DNA of 13,405 nt from Chloroflexota bacterium. GTDB taxonomy: Bacteria > Chloroflexota > Limnocylindria > Limnocylindrales > CSP1-4. Shown here one piece after another: positions 1-7,138 of this stretch (position 1 is the first letter of the stretch; every line of letters begins with the position of its first letter). The notes below the pieces were generated by a model. That model was not told the DNA's origin. It did not search any database and saw only the letters and a program-made list of their open reading frames with translations. Where the stretch lies: the NCBI GenBank assembly GCA_017860675.1, contig JAGDMV010000028.1, positions 1 through 13,405 of the forward strand, in the 5' to 3' direction. The position numbers and the translations under genes are program-made.

Positions 1-572
1 TCGGCCGCGACCCGGCGGTAGAAGGTCAGCAGCGTCTCCCCGACCCGGCGTTCGCGCTCGGATCGTAGCAGCCCGGCCTGGGCCGGAGGCGGGTCGCGCC
101 ACGGTCCGCTGATCACGACGCGGCCGCCCGCACGGAGCGGGGCGCCGGATCCCCCGAGCACCTCGAGGATGCGGCCCCGCAGGTCGGCCTCGGCGTAGGG
201 TGGGTCGACGACGACGATGTCGAACGGACCGTCCACGGCCGCTCGCCCGGCCAGGTAGCCGAGCACGTCCGTGCGCATGACCGAGGCCCGGGACGAGAGG
301 CCCGTCCGCGACAGGTTGGCATCGATCGTCCGGCAGGCCCCCGCGTCCCGCTCGACGAGCACGGCCCGCGCCGCGCCGCGTGACAGGGCCTCGATACCCG
401 CCGCGCCGGATCCCGCGCAGCAATCGAGCACAGCCGATCCAGCCAGGTCAGGCTCGAGGATGGCGAAGAGGACCTGCTTCGCCCTGTCGCCGAGCGGACG
501 CGTCCCCGGTCCGGGGGCGGCCAGGCGGGCGCCCCGCGCCGAGCCGGCGATGACCCTTCCCGCGTCGGCCAC
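1..572 (-). CDS. rsmD: 16S rRNA (guanine966-N2)-methyltransferase RsmD, C-terminus cut by window edge
   Basis: RsmD is an SAM-dependent methyltransferase that modifies G966 of 16S rRNA in the assembling small subunit. About 190 residues are visible, close to full family length, so only the last few residues are missing. The start is GTG at 572, giving V-ADAGRVIAGSARG, the typical N-terminal strand of the family. Motif I reads LDCCAGSGAAGIEALSRGA (residues 49-67) where most homologues have LDLFAGSG. The catalytic motif DPPY is at 123-126, preceded by the hydrophobic strand FDIVVV. An ETLLTFYRR segment ends the visible part. The start lies 9 bases past the recG stop, and an AGGGG sequence overlaps that stop, so translation is probably coupled to recG. 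A recG-rsmD pair is common in Gram-positive bacteria and Chloroflexota. The family call is secure; the end is not visible. Confidence 0.93.
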   Translation of the reverse strand, partial: MADAGRVIAGSARGARLAAPGPGTRPLGDRAKQVLFAILEPDLAGSAVLDCCAGSGAAGIEALSRGAARAVLVERDAGACRTIDANLSRTGLSSRASVMRTDVLGYLAGRAAVDGPFDIVVVDPPYAEADLRGRILEVLGGSGAPLRAGGRVVISGPWRDPPPAQAGLLRSERERRVGETLLTFYRRVAA

Positions 573-581
573 GACCGACCC

Positions 582-2798
582 CTACGCGCCGGGGGACGGC
601 TCGCCGGCCACGATCGGCGCCAGCCAGCCGCCTTCGAGCTCGCGACGGAGCGGCTCGGCCGCGCCACGCAGGCGGCCGCGAGCATCCACCAGCGCCTCTG
701 CGTGACGGCGGGCGGCCACGGCCAGGGCGCGGTGGTCGCTCCGAGCCAGGGTCGCCACCCGGAGCCGCGGCAGCCCGCTCTGGGCCAGGCCCAGGACGTC
801 GCCCTCGCGACGAAGGGAGAAGTCCGTCTCGGCCAGGGCGAAGCCATCGGCAGTCGCCGTGACGGCCGCCAGCCGCTGGGCCGCCACGCTGCCCGCCGGT
901 GCGTCCGAGACGAGGGCGCACCAGGCCTGGTCGCTGCCCCGCCCCACCCTGCCCCGCAGCTGGTGGAGCTGGGCGAGGCCGAACCGGTCAGCGCCCTCGA
1001 TCACCATGACCGTCGCCTCGGGCACGTCGACGCCGACCTCGATCACGGTCGTCCCGACCAGCACGTCGAGCTCGCCGTCGCGGAAGCGGGCCATCTCCTC
1101 GTCGCGGATGCGGGGCCGCATGCGGCCGTGGACCAGGCCGACCCGCAGCGGGGCCAGCAGGCTGCGCAGCCGCTCTGTCTCCGCCTCGGCCCCGGCCACG
1201 TTCTCTGGATCGCCCTCGTCCTCGTCGATGCGGGGCACGACCACGAAGGTGCGCCGGCCGGCCGCCGCCTCGCGCCGCACGAGGTCCCAGAGCCGCTCCA
1301 GCTCGTCCGGGCGGCGGATGGCGGTCCCGATGACCTGCCGGCCGGAGGGGGCGGTCCGCAGGTCCGACACGTCCAGGTCGGCGTAGAGGACCTGGCCGAG
1401 GGTGCGCGGGATCGGGGTTGCGGTCATCAGCAGGACGTGGGCCGCACCGTCGCGAGTCTTCGCCTCGAGCGCGCCGCGCTGCTCCACGCCGAAGCGGTGC
1501 TGCTCGTCGACGACCACCAATGCCAGCCGGGCGTAGTCGACATCCTCGCCAAAGAGGGCATGGGTGCCGACCGCCACTGCCGCCCGACCGCCGGCCAGTG
1601 CCCCGGTGACCTCGCGTCGCTCCGCAGCCGGCTGCGAGCCGACCAGCAGCACGACCCCGATGCCGAGTGGCTCCAGCAGCTCACGCAGGGTGACGAGGTG
1701 CTGCCGGGCGAGCAGGTCAGTCGGGGCAAGCAGCGCCCCCTGGTGACCCGTCCCGGCGACGAGGGCCAGGGCGTAGGCCGCGACTGCCGTCTTGCCCGAG
1801 CCGACGTCACCCTGGAGCAGGCGGAGCATAGGGTGGGGCCCAGCCAGATCGGTCCTGATCGTGTCCATCGCCAGGGCCTGGTCTGGGGTGAGCTCGGCGT
1901 CGCCGGCGAGGCGGGCGGCGATGGCGCCCCGGATCGTCTCCCGGACGGCGGTGTCGCGGGCGTCGTCCACGACCACCCGGACCGCGGCTAGGTCGGCTCG
2001 CTGGCGACGGCGCTCGACCATGCCGACCTGGAGGGCCAGCAGCTCGTCGAAGGCAAGCCGCCGCAGGGCCGCGTCCCGGAGCTCGAAGTCGTCCGGGAAA
2101 TGGGCCTGGGCCAGGGCGTCGCCGATCTCCGGCAGCCGTTCGGCCCGCCGCAGGTCGGCTGGGAGGTACTCCGCGTAAGCTGGGTAGCGATCGAGGGCCG
2201 CACGGATCGCCGTGCGCAGCGTGCGCAGCGGCAACCCTGCCGTCAGCGGGTAGACGGGCACGATCCGGCCGACGTGAAGCATGTCGGCGTCTGGTCGCTG
2301 GAAGGCGGGGTTGTCGAGCACGACCGCAGAGCCGCGCCGGCGCAGCCTGCCGGAGAAGACGAGCTCCTCACCCTCGCGGATCCGGCGCTCGACGAACTGG
2401 CGGCCGTACCACTGCGCCTCGGCACGGCCCGTGGCGTCGGCGAGCTGGGCCGTCACGGTCTGGGTCCCCCGTCGCGCGGTTCGCCCGACGTGCAGGGTGA
2501 TCACCGTCGCCCGCGCGCTCACCACCTGGTCGACGGGCAGGTAGCGGAGCGACTGCAGGTCGTGGACGGTGCGCAGGTCGTCGTAGCGCCGCGGCAGCCA
2601 CAGGAGGAGGTCGCGGACGGTCCGGAGGCCAAGCCGCGAGCCGTGCCGCCGGAGCGTGCTCGCGCCCGGCAGGCCGCTCGCCGCCAGCGGCGTCGCGAAG
2701 GGATCTGCCGGGACGGTGGGCCGGCGGCCGCGGCCCGCGACGTCCGCGGCCCCGCTCCCCGGGCGAGCGGCCCGGGGCCGATCGGCCGACGGTGCCAC
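582..2798 (-). CDS. recG: ATP-dependent DNA helicase RecG
   Basis: RecG is a superfamily 2 helicase that regresses stalled replication forks and branch-migrates Holliday junctions. From the chosen GTG at 2798 the protein has 738 residues (family about 680-780). The N-terminal part includes an OB-fold wedge (about residues 80-200). Walker A GDVGSGKT is at 330-337, the DEQH box at 431-434, motif III TATPIPRT at 459-466, GTTVIEVGVDVPEA from about 582 and QLRGRVGR at 613-620. The C-terminal RecG-specific region follows. The longest open frame begins at GTG 2942, but that would overlap the DAK2 gene by more than 130 bases with low-complexity Gly/Pro/Arg sequence. GTG 2798 starts 8 bases after the upstream stop with a GGAG about 10 bases before it. 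The first 35 or so residues remain Ala/Arg/Pro-rich, so the exact start is less certain than the identity. Confidence 0.95.
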   Translation of the reverse strand: MAPSADRPRAARPGSGAADVAGRGRRPTVPADPFATPLAASGLPGASTLRRHGSRLGLRTVRDLLLWLPRRYDDLRTVHDLQSLRYLPVDQVVSARATVITLHVGRTARRGTQTVTAQLADATGRAEAQWYGRQFVERRIREGEELVFSGRLRRRGSAVVLDNPAFQRPDADMLHVGRIVPVYPLTAGLPLRTLRTAIRAALDRYPAYAEYLPADLRRAERLPEIGDALAQAHFPDDFELRDAALRRLAFDELLALQVGMVERRRQRADLAAVRVVVDDARDTAVRETIRGAIAARLAGDAELTPDQALAMDTIRTDLAGPHPMLRLLQGDVGSGKTAVAAYALALVAGTGHQGALLAPTDLLARQHLVTLRELLEPLGIGVVLLVGSQPAAERREVTGALAGGRAAVAVGTHALFGEDVDYARLALVVVDEQHRFGVEQRGALEAKTRDGAAHVLLMTATPIPRTLGQVLYADLDVSDLRTAPSGRQVIGTAIRRPDELERLWDLVRREAAAGRRTFVVVPRIDEDEGDPENVAGAEAETERLRSLLAPLRVGLVHGRMRPRIRDEEMARFRDGELDVLVGTTVIEVGVDVPEATVMVIEGADRFGLAQLHQLRGRVGRGSDQAWCALVSDAPAGSVAAQRLAAVTATADGFALAETDFSLRREGDVLGLAQSGLPRLRVATLARSDHRALAVAARRHAEALVDARGRLRGAAEPLRRELEGGWLAPIVAGEPSPGA

Positions 2799-2806
2799 GG
2801 CGGTCG

Positions 2807-4588
2807 CTACTCCGCCGCGACCAGGTAGCGGTAGTGGGGCTGGCCGCCGTGCCGGACCTCGACCTCCAGCTCCGGCCGCGCCTGGGTGATGCGCCGGGCG
2901 ACCCGCTCCGCCTCGTCGAGGTCCGCCCCGTCGCCGTACCACAGGGTCACCAGCTCGAAGCCGGGTGCCAGGGCGTCGAGCGCGCGCACCACGGCGTGCA
3001 CCGAGTCGTTGGCCACTGCGACGAGCCCGTCGTCGGGATCGAGGACGATCGACTGGCCCTTGCGGACCTTGGTCCCCTCGATGGACGCGTCGCGGATCGC
3101 GTCCGTCACCTGCAGGGTCTGGATCGCCCGGCTGGCGGCGGACATCGGCTCCACGTTGGCGATCCCGTTGCCGGGCACCTCGAGGGCGAGCAGGGCGGCG
3201 ATTCCCTCGGCGGCGTTGCGGGTGGGCACGACCCGCACCGGCCTGTCCGCCATCTCCGCCGCCTGCATCGCGGCGAGCCTGACGTTGGGGTTGTTGGGCA
3301 GGATGATGATCTGCTCCCCGGGCGCCTCGGAGATGGCGGCGAGCAGCTCCCCGGTCGACGGGTTCGCGGCCTGGCCACCGGCCACGATCGAGATCCCGAG
3401 CTCACCCTCGACGGCGAAGGCGCGCAGGGCGGCCGCGATCCCCTCGCCCGCCGCCACCGCGACGACGGCCAGCGGGGCGCGGCCCCCGTTGGCGCCGACC
3501 AGGGCCGGCTCGGCCCCGTTCCCCCCCGTGGAGGCGGCGGCACGCTCCACCGGCCCGCCGCGGATCTCGAAGACCGGGACGGGCCTGGCCACGGCCTCGC
3601 CCCGGGCGGCGCCAAGGAAAGCGTGCGCCCGGGCCTCGCGGACGTCGTGGCTCTGGAGGTCCAGGTTCTCGACGTTGATGCGGGACAGGCGGCCGAGCCG
3701 GAGCCCGTAACGCAGGACGAGGTCCGGCCGGGCGCTGTGGATGTGGATCTTCACCCCCCGCGCGTCCCCGGCCACGTTCACCGAGTCGCCGCTGCGCTCG
3801 AGATAGGCGCGGATCGCGTCCACGTCGAGCAGCTCGCCGGGACGCGGCTCGAGCAGGTAGACCGTCTCGTAGCCGAAGAACTCCTCGCTGACGGCCGAGA
3901 CGTGAGCCGGCGTCGGGCTTGGCACCGGCCGCGGCCGCGGGCCGGCCGGCACCTCCACCTCGCCCCGGGTGAAGGCCAGCGCCCCCTGGAGCAGGAAGAC
4001 GAGCCCGGCCCCGCCCGAGTCGACCACCCGCTCGCCGGTCTCCAGGCGGACGAGGGCCGGGTTGAGCATCGGCGTCCGCCGGAGCGCGTCGGCGGCGGCC
4101 TCGGTGGCGGCCACCAGGACCGCCTCGATGTCGTTCTCCCGCTCGGCGGTGGCGACTGCCGCGTCGGCCGCCTCGCGCATCACGGTCAGAATCGTGCCCT
4201 CGACTGGCCGGCTGACCGCGCCGTAGGCGGTCGTTCGGGCGAGCGACATGGCGTGGGCCACGTCGAGGCCGTTGAAGTGGCGCTTGCCGGCGAAGCCCTC
4301 CGCCAGACCGCGCACGATCTGGCTGAGGATCACCCCGGAGTTGCCGCGAGCTCCCATCAGCGCTCCGAAGGCGAGCGCCGTGGCGATCCGGTCCGCTGTC
4401 TCGCCGGAGACCCGCTCGGCCTCGGCCAGCATCTCCCGGCAGGTGGCGATCATGTTCGAGCCGGTGTCGCCATCGGGTACGGGGAAGACATTGAGGTCGT
4501 TGACCTCTTCGACGTGCGCCTCGAGGAGGGCGATGGCGGCCCGCACCGCCCCGTGCAGGCCGGCGCCGTCGCAGGAGAGGCGGGTCAC
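2807..4588 (-). CDS. DAK2-domain fatty acid kinase-like protein (FakA/YloV family)
   Basis: This is a 593-residue member of the DhaL/DAK2 family represented by YloV of Bacillus and FakA of Staphylococcus. In Firmicutes, FakA phosphorylates fatty acids held by FakB so that exogenous acids enter phospholipid synthesis. The N-terminal kinase domain shows DLNVFPVPDGDTGSNM (residues 31-46) with metal-binding D39 and D41, GARGNSG at 79-85, RPVEGT at 127-132 and VVDSGGAGL at 188-196. A middle domain carries the HIH pair (H282, H284), and a FakB-interacting-type C-terminal domain follows. In S. aureus FakA the middle domain binds zinc through a Cys and two His. The Cys position appears to be Glu241 here, so the zinc site may be absent. 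The GTG start overlaps the asp23-like stop by 4 bases (GTGA), implying translational coupling. No FakB/DegV gene is in view, so the substrate is inferred. Confidence 0.88.
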   Translation of the reverse strand: MTRLSCDGAGLHGAVRAAIALLEAHVEEVNDLNVFPVPDGDTGSNMIATCREMLAEAERVSGETADRIATALAFGALMGARGNSGVILSQIVRGLAEGFAGKRHFNGLDVAHAMSLARTTAYGAVSRPVEGTILTVMREAADAAVATAERENDIEAVLVAATEAAADALRRTPMLNPALVRLETGERVVDSGGAGLVFLLQGALAFTRGEVEVPAGPRPRPVPSPTPAHVSAVSEEFFGYETVYLLEPRPGELLDVDAIRAYLERSGDSVNVAGDARGVKIHIHSARPDLVLRYGLRLGRLSRINVENLDLQSHDVREARAHAFLGAARGEAVARPVPVFEIRGGPVERAAASTGGNGAEPALVGANGGRAPLAVVAVAAGEGIAAALRAFAVEGELGISIVAGGQAANPSTGELLAAISEAPGEQIIILPNNPNVRLAAMQAAEMADRPVRVVPTRNAAEGIAALLALEVPGNGIANVEPMSAASRAIQTLQVTDAIRDASIEGTKVRKGQSIVLDPDDGLVAVANDSVHAVVRALDALAPGFELVTLWYGDGADLDEAERVARRITQARPELEVEVRHGGQPHYRYLVAAE

Positions 4589-5043
4589 GGCTCGTCGGCT
4601 CCCGGTCGAGGCTGATCGGACGCGTCGGTCGCCGTCTCGGTCTCGGCCTCGCTCGCGCTGCTGGCGGCGGTCGCGCCCGGCGTCGAGAACGGTCCGCCGG
4701 TCATCCCGTCGACGTGGATCGAGACCCGCCCGACGTCCAGGCCGAGCGAGCGGGAGAGCGACCAGCGGATTGCCGAATCGACCTGGCGGGCAACCTCGGC
4801 CACCGGAACGCCGTACGCGACGGTGACATAGACGTCGACCGCCAGCCCGTCGCCGGGGGAGACGCGGATCCCGGGGACGCCGGCTCGCAGCCGGCCGCGC
4901 AGGCGCCCCAGCGGGCTTGCCGCCGACAGCCCGGTCACGCCGTAGCTGCCCAGCACGGCCGCGCGGACGACATCGGAGATGGCGCGGCGCCGCACGAGGG
5001 TTCGACCCGGTGGTATCGGGCTGCGCTCGGCGCGAGCGGGCAT
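4585..5043 (-). CDS. Asp23/Gls24 (YloU-like) family envelope-associated protein
   Basis: This is a 152-residue Asp23/Gls24-family protein. Family members in Firmicutes are cytosolic, often membrane-recruited proteins linked to cell-envelope stress. YloU is encoded just before YloV in Bacillus, and the same pairing occurs here. The diagnostic core runs from RAISDVVRAAVLGSYGVTGL (residues 20-39) through GLAVDVYVTVAYGVPVAEVA (66-85) to VSIHVDGM (107-114). The last 35 residues are an acidic Ser/Thr/Ala-rich tail that is probably disordered. ATG 5043 was preferred over an upstream in-frame start near 5253 because homology begins after it and a GGGAGGAAG ribosome-binding site lies 9 bases upstream. 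The upstream frame also runs through the divergent promoter and the rpmB 5' end. Its stop overlaps the next gene's start. There is no signal peptide or membrane segment. Confidence 0.85.
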   Translation of the reverse strand: MPARAERSPIPPGRTLVRRRAISDVVRAAVLGSYGVTGLSAASPLGRLRGRLRAGVPGIRVSPGDGLAVDVYVTVAYGVPVAEVARQVDSAIRWSLSRSLGLDVGRVSIHVDGMTGGPFSTPGATAASSASEAETETATDASDQPRPGADEP

Positions 5044-5052
5044 GCGGACGAG

Positions 5053-5061
5053 CTTCCTCCC
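5053..5061 (-). promoter_or_regulatory. Ribosome-binding site deciding the asp23-like start
   Basis: The minus strand reads GGGAGGAAG, followed by 9 bases and ATG at 5043. It is one of the strongest Shine-Dalgarno matches in the window and supports the short form of the gene over the longer open frame. Confidence 0.75.
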
Positions 5062-5092
5062 TGGCACGACCCGGCCGTCGGCCCGGGCCGAT

Positions 5093-5103
5093 GTGCTAGC
5101 ATA
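5093..5103. promoter_or_regulatory. Candidate symmetric -10 element for divergent rpmB and asp23-fakA-recG-rsmD transcription
   Basis: This short AT-containing island in an otherwise GC-dense gap contains the perfect palindrome TGCTAGCA (5094-5101). On the plus strand it reads TG-C-TAGCAT, an extended -10-like match about 100 bases before rpmB. On the minus strand the same bases read TG-C-TAGCAC, and TATGCT (5103-5098) is an alternative hexamer, about 50 bases before the asp23-like ATG. No convincing -35 was found for either direction, which fits extended -10 promoters. The placement between divergent genes is the main support. Confidence 0.5.
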
Positions 5104-5203
5104 CCGCCTCGCCCGCGGGGATCCCGGGCCCGTCGCCGACGGGTCCGAACGGCGGGCCGGCACGGCCCCGGGCCGGGCTGCACTCTCACCCCAAGGGGAA
5201 CCG

Positions 5204-5401
5204 ATGGCCCGTAGCTGCGCGATCTGCGGAAAGGTCTCGATGGGAGGCTTCAACCCGCAATCGTCCGGGATGAACCGGGTGCGCGCCCACCGGCGCTACC
5301 AGCCCAACCTCCAACCCTTCGCCGTGGTCGAGGGAGGCGTGGTGACGACCAAGCTCGTCTGCACCCGCTGCCGGCGCACGGCCACCAAGAAGGCTCGCTG
5401 A
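5204..5401 (+). CDS. rpmB: 50S ribosomal protein L28 (bL28), four-cysteine form
   Basis: bL28 is a small component of the large ribosomal subunit. This copy is 65 residues long, the usual size. It begins with CAICGK (C5, C8) and carries the conserved YQPNLQ (32-37) and the C-terminal CTRC (C53, C56). The four cysteines indicate the zinc-binding form. The basic tail RRTATKKAR contacts rRNA in known structures. The start ATG has AAGGGGAA (5193-5200) a few bases upstream. It is the only plus-strand gene in the window, divergent from the asp23-like gene and convergent with dtd. In Bacillus rpmB is also divergent from yloU-yloV. The segment between the CxxC and the YQPNLQ (VSMGGFNPQSSGMNRVRAHR) is somewhat unlike common L28 sequences, but the fold signature is clear. 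Confidence 0.93.
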   Translation: MARSCAICGKVSMGGFNPQSSGMNRVRAHRRYQPNLQPFAVVEGGVVTTKLVCTRCRRTATKKAR

Positions 5402-5408
5402 CCCTCGC

Positions 5409-5427
5409 GGCCGGAGCGTCTCCGGCC
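5409..5427 (+). terminator. GC hairpin just after rpmB
   Basis: GGCCGGAG and CTCCGGCC form a perfect 8-bp stem with a CGT loop, starting 7 bases after the rpmB stop. No T-run follows, so it may be the first part of a compound terminator or an RNA-stabilising 3' hairpin. Confidence 0.5.
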
Positions 5428-5440
5428 TGGCGGCTCGATG

Positions 5441-5465
5441 GACCCGGCCCCCGGCGGGCCGGGTC
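5441..5465 (+). terminator. Second, stronger GC hairpin in the rpmB/dtd convergent gap
   Basis: GACCCGGCCC (5441-5450) pairs with GGGCCGGGTC (5456-5465) around a 5-base loop, giving a 10-bp stem. On the plus strand it is followed by TTCGTCTG, a weak pyrimidine stretch. Its position between convergent genes suggests termination of rpmB and possibly of dtd read-through. The lack of a real T-run lowers confidence. Confidence 0.5.
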
Positions 5466-5479
5466 TTCGTCTGCCCAGG

Positions 5480-5548
5480 CCGGCGCGAAACCGGGCGTCG
5501 CGAGGCCGGGCGGAGCGTGGTCCGGCGCGAGGCCGGGCGTCGCGAGGC
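5480..5548. repeat. Two near-identical 27-bp direct repeats in the rpmB/dtd gap
   Basis: Copies at 5480-5506 and 5522-5548 both begin CCGGCGCGA and end GGCGTCGCGAGGC, with only two differences (AA against GG in the middle). The period is 42 bp and the 15 bases between them are unrelated. The function is unknown. The rest of the 5402-5579 gap holds only the two hairpins. Confidence 0.75.
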
Positions 5549-5579
5549 AGGAGGGGCGTGCAGCCGGGGTGTGGCCCGC

Positions 5580-6032
5580 TCAGCCGGGCCGGCCGGCCGT
5601 GTCCAGCCAGATCGTCATCGGGCCGTCGTTCACCAGCTCGACCTGCATCAGCGCTCCGAAGACGCCCCGTTCGACCGGGACACCCAGCTCGACCAGGGTC
5701 TCGCAGAAGCGATCGTAGAGGCGGCTGGCGACCTCCGGTGGCGCGGCGTCGGTGAAGCCCGGTCGCCGGCCCCGGCGAGTGTCGGCATACAGGGTGAACT
5801 GGCTGACCGCGAGCACGGCGCCAGCGACCGCCGGGAGGTCCAGGTTCGTCCGGCCGTCCGCGTCCTGGTGGATGCGAAGCTCCGTGACACGGCGGGCGAG
5901 CGCGGCGGCTGTTCGTTCGTCGTCGCCCGCCCCGACGCCCAGCAGCACGACCAGGCCACGACCGATCGCCCCGACGACCCGGCCATCCACCCGGACCTCC
6001 GCCCGGGCGACGCGCTGCAGGACGGCCCTCAT
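5580..6032 (-). CDS. dtd: D-aminoacyl-tRNA deacylase
   Basis: Dtd hydrolyses D-aminoacyl-tRNAs (and mischarged Gly-tRNAAla), proofreading chirality in the cytosol. The protein is 150 residues, the standard family length. It begins MRAVLQRVARAEVRVDG, the classic Dtd N-terminus. The SQFTLYAD motif is at 77-84. NDGPMT at 135-140 contains the Gly-cisPro pair that lines the chiral-selective pocket. The ATG overlaps the rpe stop by 4 bases (ATGA), so it is the last cistron of an rlmN-rpe-dtd operon and is probably translated by coupling. It ends about 180 bases from rpmB, with which it converges. Dtd is not in the equivalent Bacillus cluster, so it is an addition here. No missing residues or truncation were seen. 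Confidence 0.95.
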   Translation of the reverse strand: MRAVLQRVARAEVRVDGRVVGAIGRGLVVLLGVGAGDDERTAAALARRVTELRIHQDADGRTNLDLPAVAGAVLAVSQFTLYADTRRGRRPGFTDAAPPEVASRLYDRFCETLVELGVPVERGVFGALMQVELVNDGPMTIWLDTAGRPG

Positions 6033-7138
6033 CGCCGGGGGTCGGACGGGCCGGCCTTGGGCGGCGAGGCTGAACGCCGGGCGGCGCCATCCGCGTGAGC
6101 CTGTGCTGCCTCCCGCTCCGCCATGCGCTCCGGGTTGTCGGGATGGTCGGGGTGCTCGCGACGGCGGTCGATGCCGCTCGCCAGGAGCCCGGCCCGCCAC
6201 GCGTCGGCCTCGGCCAGGGCCTGGGTGCGGGCGGCCCCGAAGCGCTCGACCACCCACGCCTCCGCCGTGAGCGGGATGAGCAGGTCGTAGTCGCGGACGC
6301 CGTCGGGATTGATCGTCCCGTCGCCGCGGAGGACCACGACCGGGACGCCGGCCTGCTCGATATCGGCCGCCAGGCGCTCGGCGAACAGGCGCGGCAGGCT
6401 GGCGAACCGCGTCGCGGCGTCGCGCGGCACCGGTGGCCGGCCGTCGTTCAGGCGCTGCGCGTAGCCCTCGTCGGCGAGGGCCCGCATCAGGCGGATCTCG
6501 CGGGCGGCGTCGCGGCCTCTCGCGAACAGGGCCGTGCCGGCCACGATCACGTCCGCCCCCAGCCCGCCGACGAACTCGGCCGTCTCGCGGTTGACGCCCC
6601 CGTCGACGTGCACCTCGCCGCCCCACGGCCTGCCCGCGAACAGGTCGCGCGCGGGGAGGATCTTGGAGGCGGCCACATCGACCATGAAGGCCTGGCCCCC
6701 GAAGCCGGGCTCGACCGTCATCACCATCACGATGTCGAGCAGCCCCCCGTACGGCTCCAGGGCGGAGAGCGGCGTGGACGGCCGGATCGCGAGGCCGGCA
6801 GCGAGGCCGGCCGCCCGGATGCGGCGCAGGGTCGGCTCGATCGGCTCGGCAACCTCGACGTGGAAGGTGATCGAGTCGCAGCCGGCCTCGATGTACTCGT
6901 CCAGGTAGCGGCCGGGCTCGGCGATCATCAGGTGAGCGTCGAACGGCCGGCGGGTGACCGGCCGGAGCGCCTTGATCGTGCCAGGGCCGAAGGTCAGGTT
7001 CGGGACGAAGTGGGCGTCCATCACGTCGAGGTGAATCCGGTCGGCCCCGGCCCGGTCGATCCGGCGGACGGCGTGGGCCAGGTTGGCCAGGTTGGCGTTG
7101 AGGATGCTCGCGGCGATGCGAGCGCGGCCCTCGGCCAT
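6029..7138 (-). CDS. rpe: Ribulose-phosphate 3-epimerase with a long unassigned C-terminal extension
   Basis: Residues 1 to about 232 form a complete RPE TIM barrel, interconverting ribulose 5-phosphate and xylulose 5-phosphate in the pentose phosphate pathway. Visible signatures are ASILNANL, HLDVMD (H36, D38), FDAHLM (H69), MTVEPGFGGQ (140-149), HVDGG (D179) and the phosphate-binding VIVAGTALF (198-206). Most RPEs are about 220 residues; this one is 369. The extra part, from about 235, has a helical stretch (LPRLFAERLAADIEQAG), a strand-like VPVVVLRG, a DYDLLIPL segment and a charged His/Pro/Arg tail. I do not recognise it as a named domain. ATG 7138 was chosen over an adjoining TTG at 7141 because GGAGGA lies 7 bases upstream. 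The start overlaps the rlmN stop (TGATG) and the stop overlaps the dtd start. Confidence 0.92.
   Translation of the reverse strand: MAEGRARIAASILNANLANLAHAVRRIDRAGADRIHLDVMDAHFVPNLTFGPGTIKALRPVTRRPFDAHLMIAEPGRYLDEYIEAGCDSITFHVEVAEPIEPTLRRIRAAGLAAGLAIRPSTPLSALEPYGGLLDIVMVMTVEPGFGGQAFMVDVAASKILPARDLFAGRPWGGEVHVDGGVNRETAEFVGGLGADVIVAGTALFARGRDAAREIRLMRALADEGYAQRLNDGRPPVPRDAATRFASLPRLFAERLAADIEQAGVPVVVLRGDGTINPDGVRDYDLLIPLTAEAWVVERFGAARTQALAEADAWRAGLLASGIDRRREHPDHPDNPERMAEREAAQAHADGAARRSASPPKAGPSDPRR

Noticed and set aside
702..1991. 429-codon plus-strand open frame opposite recG
   Set aside because: It is antisense to an intact RecG with all helicase motifs and has no ribosome-binding site or homology signal.
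2799..2942. RecG start at GTG 2942
   Set aside because: It would overlap the end of the FakA-like gene by over 130 bases and add Gly/Pro/Arg sequence without homology.
2792..4615. 607-codon plus-strand open frame opposite the FakA-like gene
   Set aside because: Its product is Gly/Arg/His/Asp-rich with no family signature. It is the expected antisense shadow of a high-GC gene whose minus-strand frame has clear DAK2 motifs.
5131..5203. Structured rpmB leader or L28 autoregulatory element
   Set aside because: The leader is GC-rich with several possible short pairings, but I found no unique conserved hairpin or known leader motif to support it.
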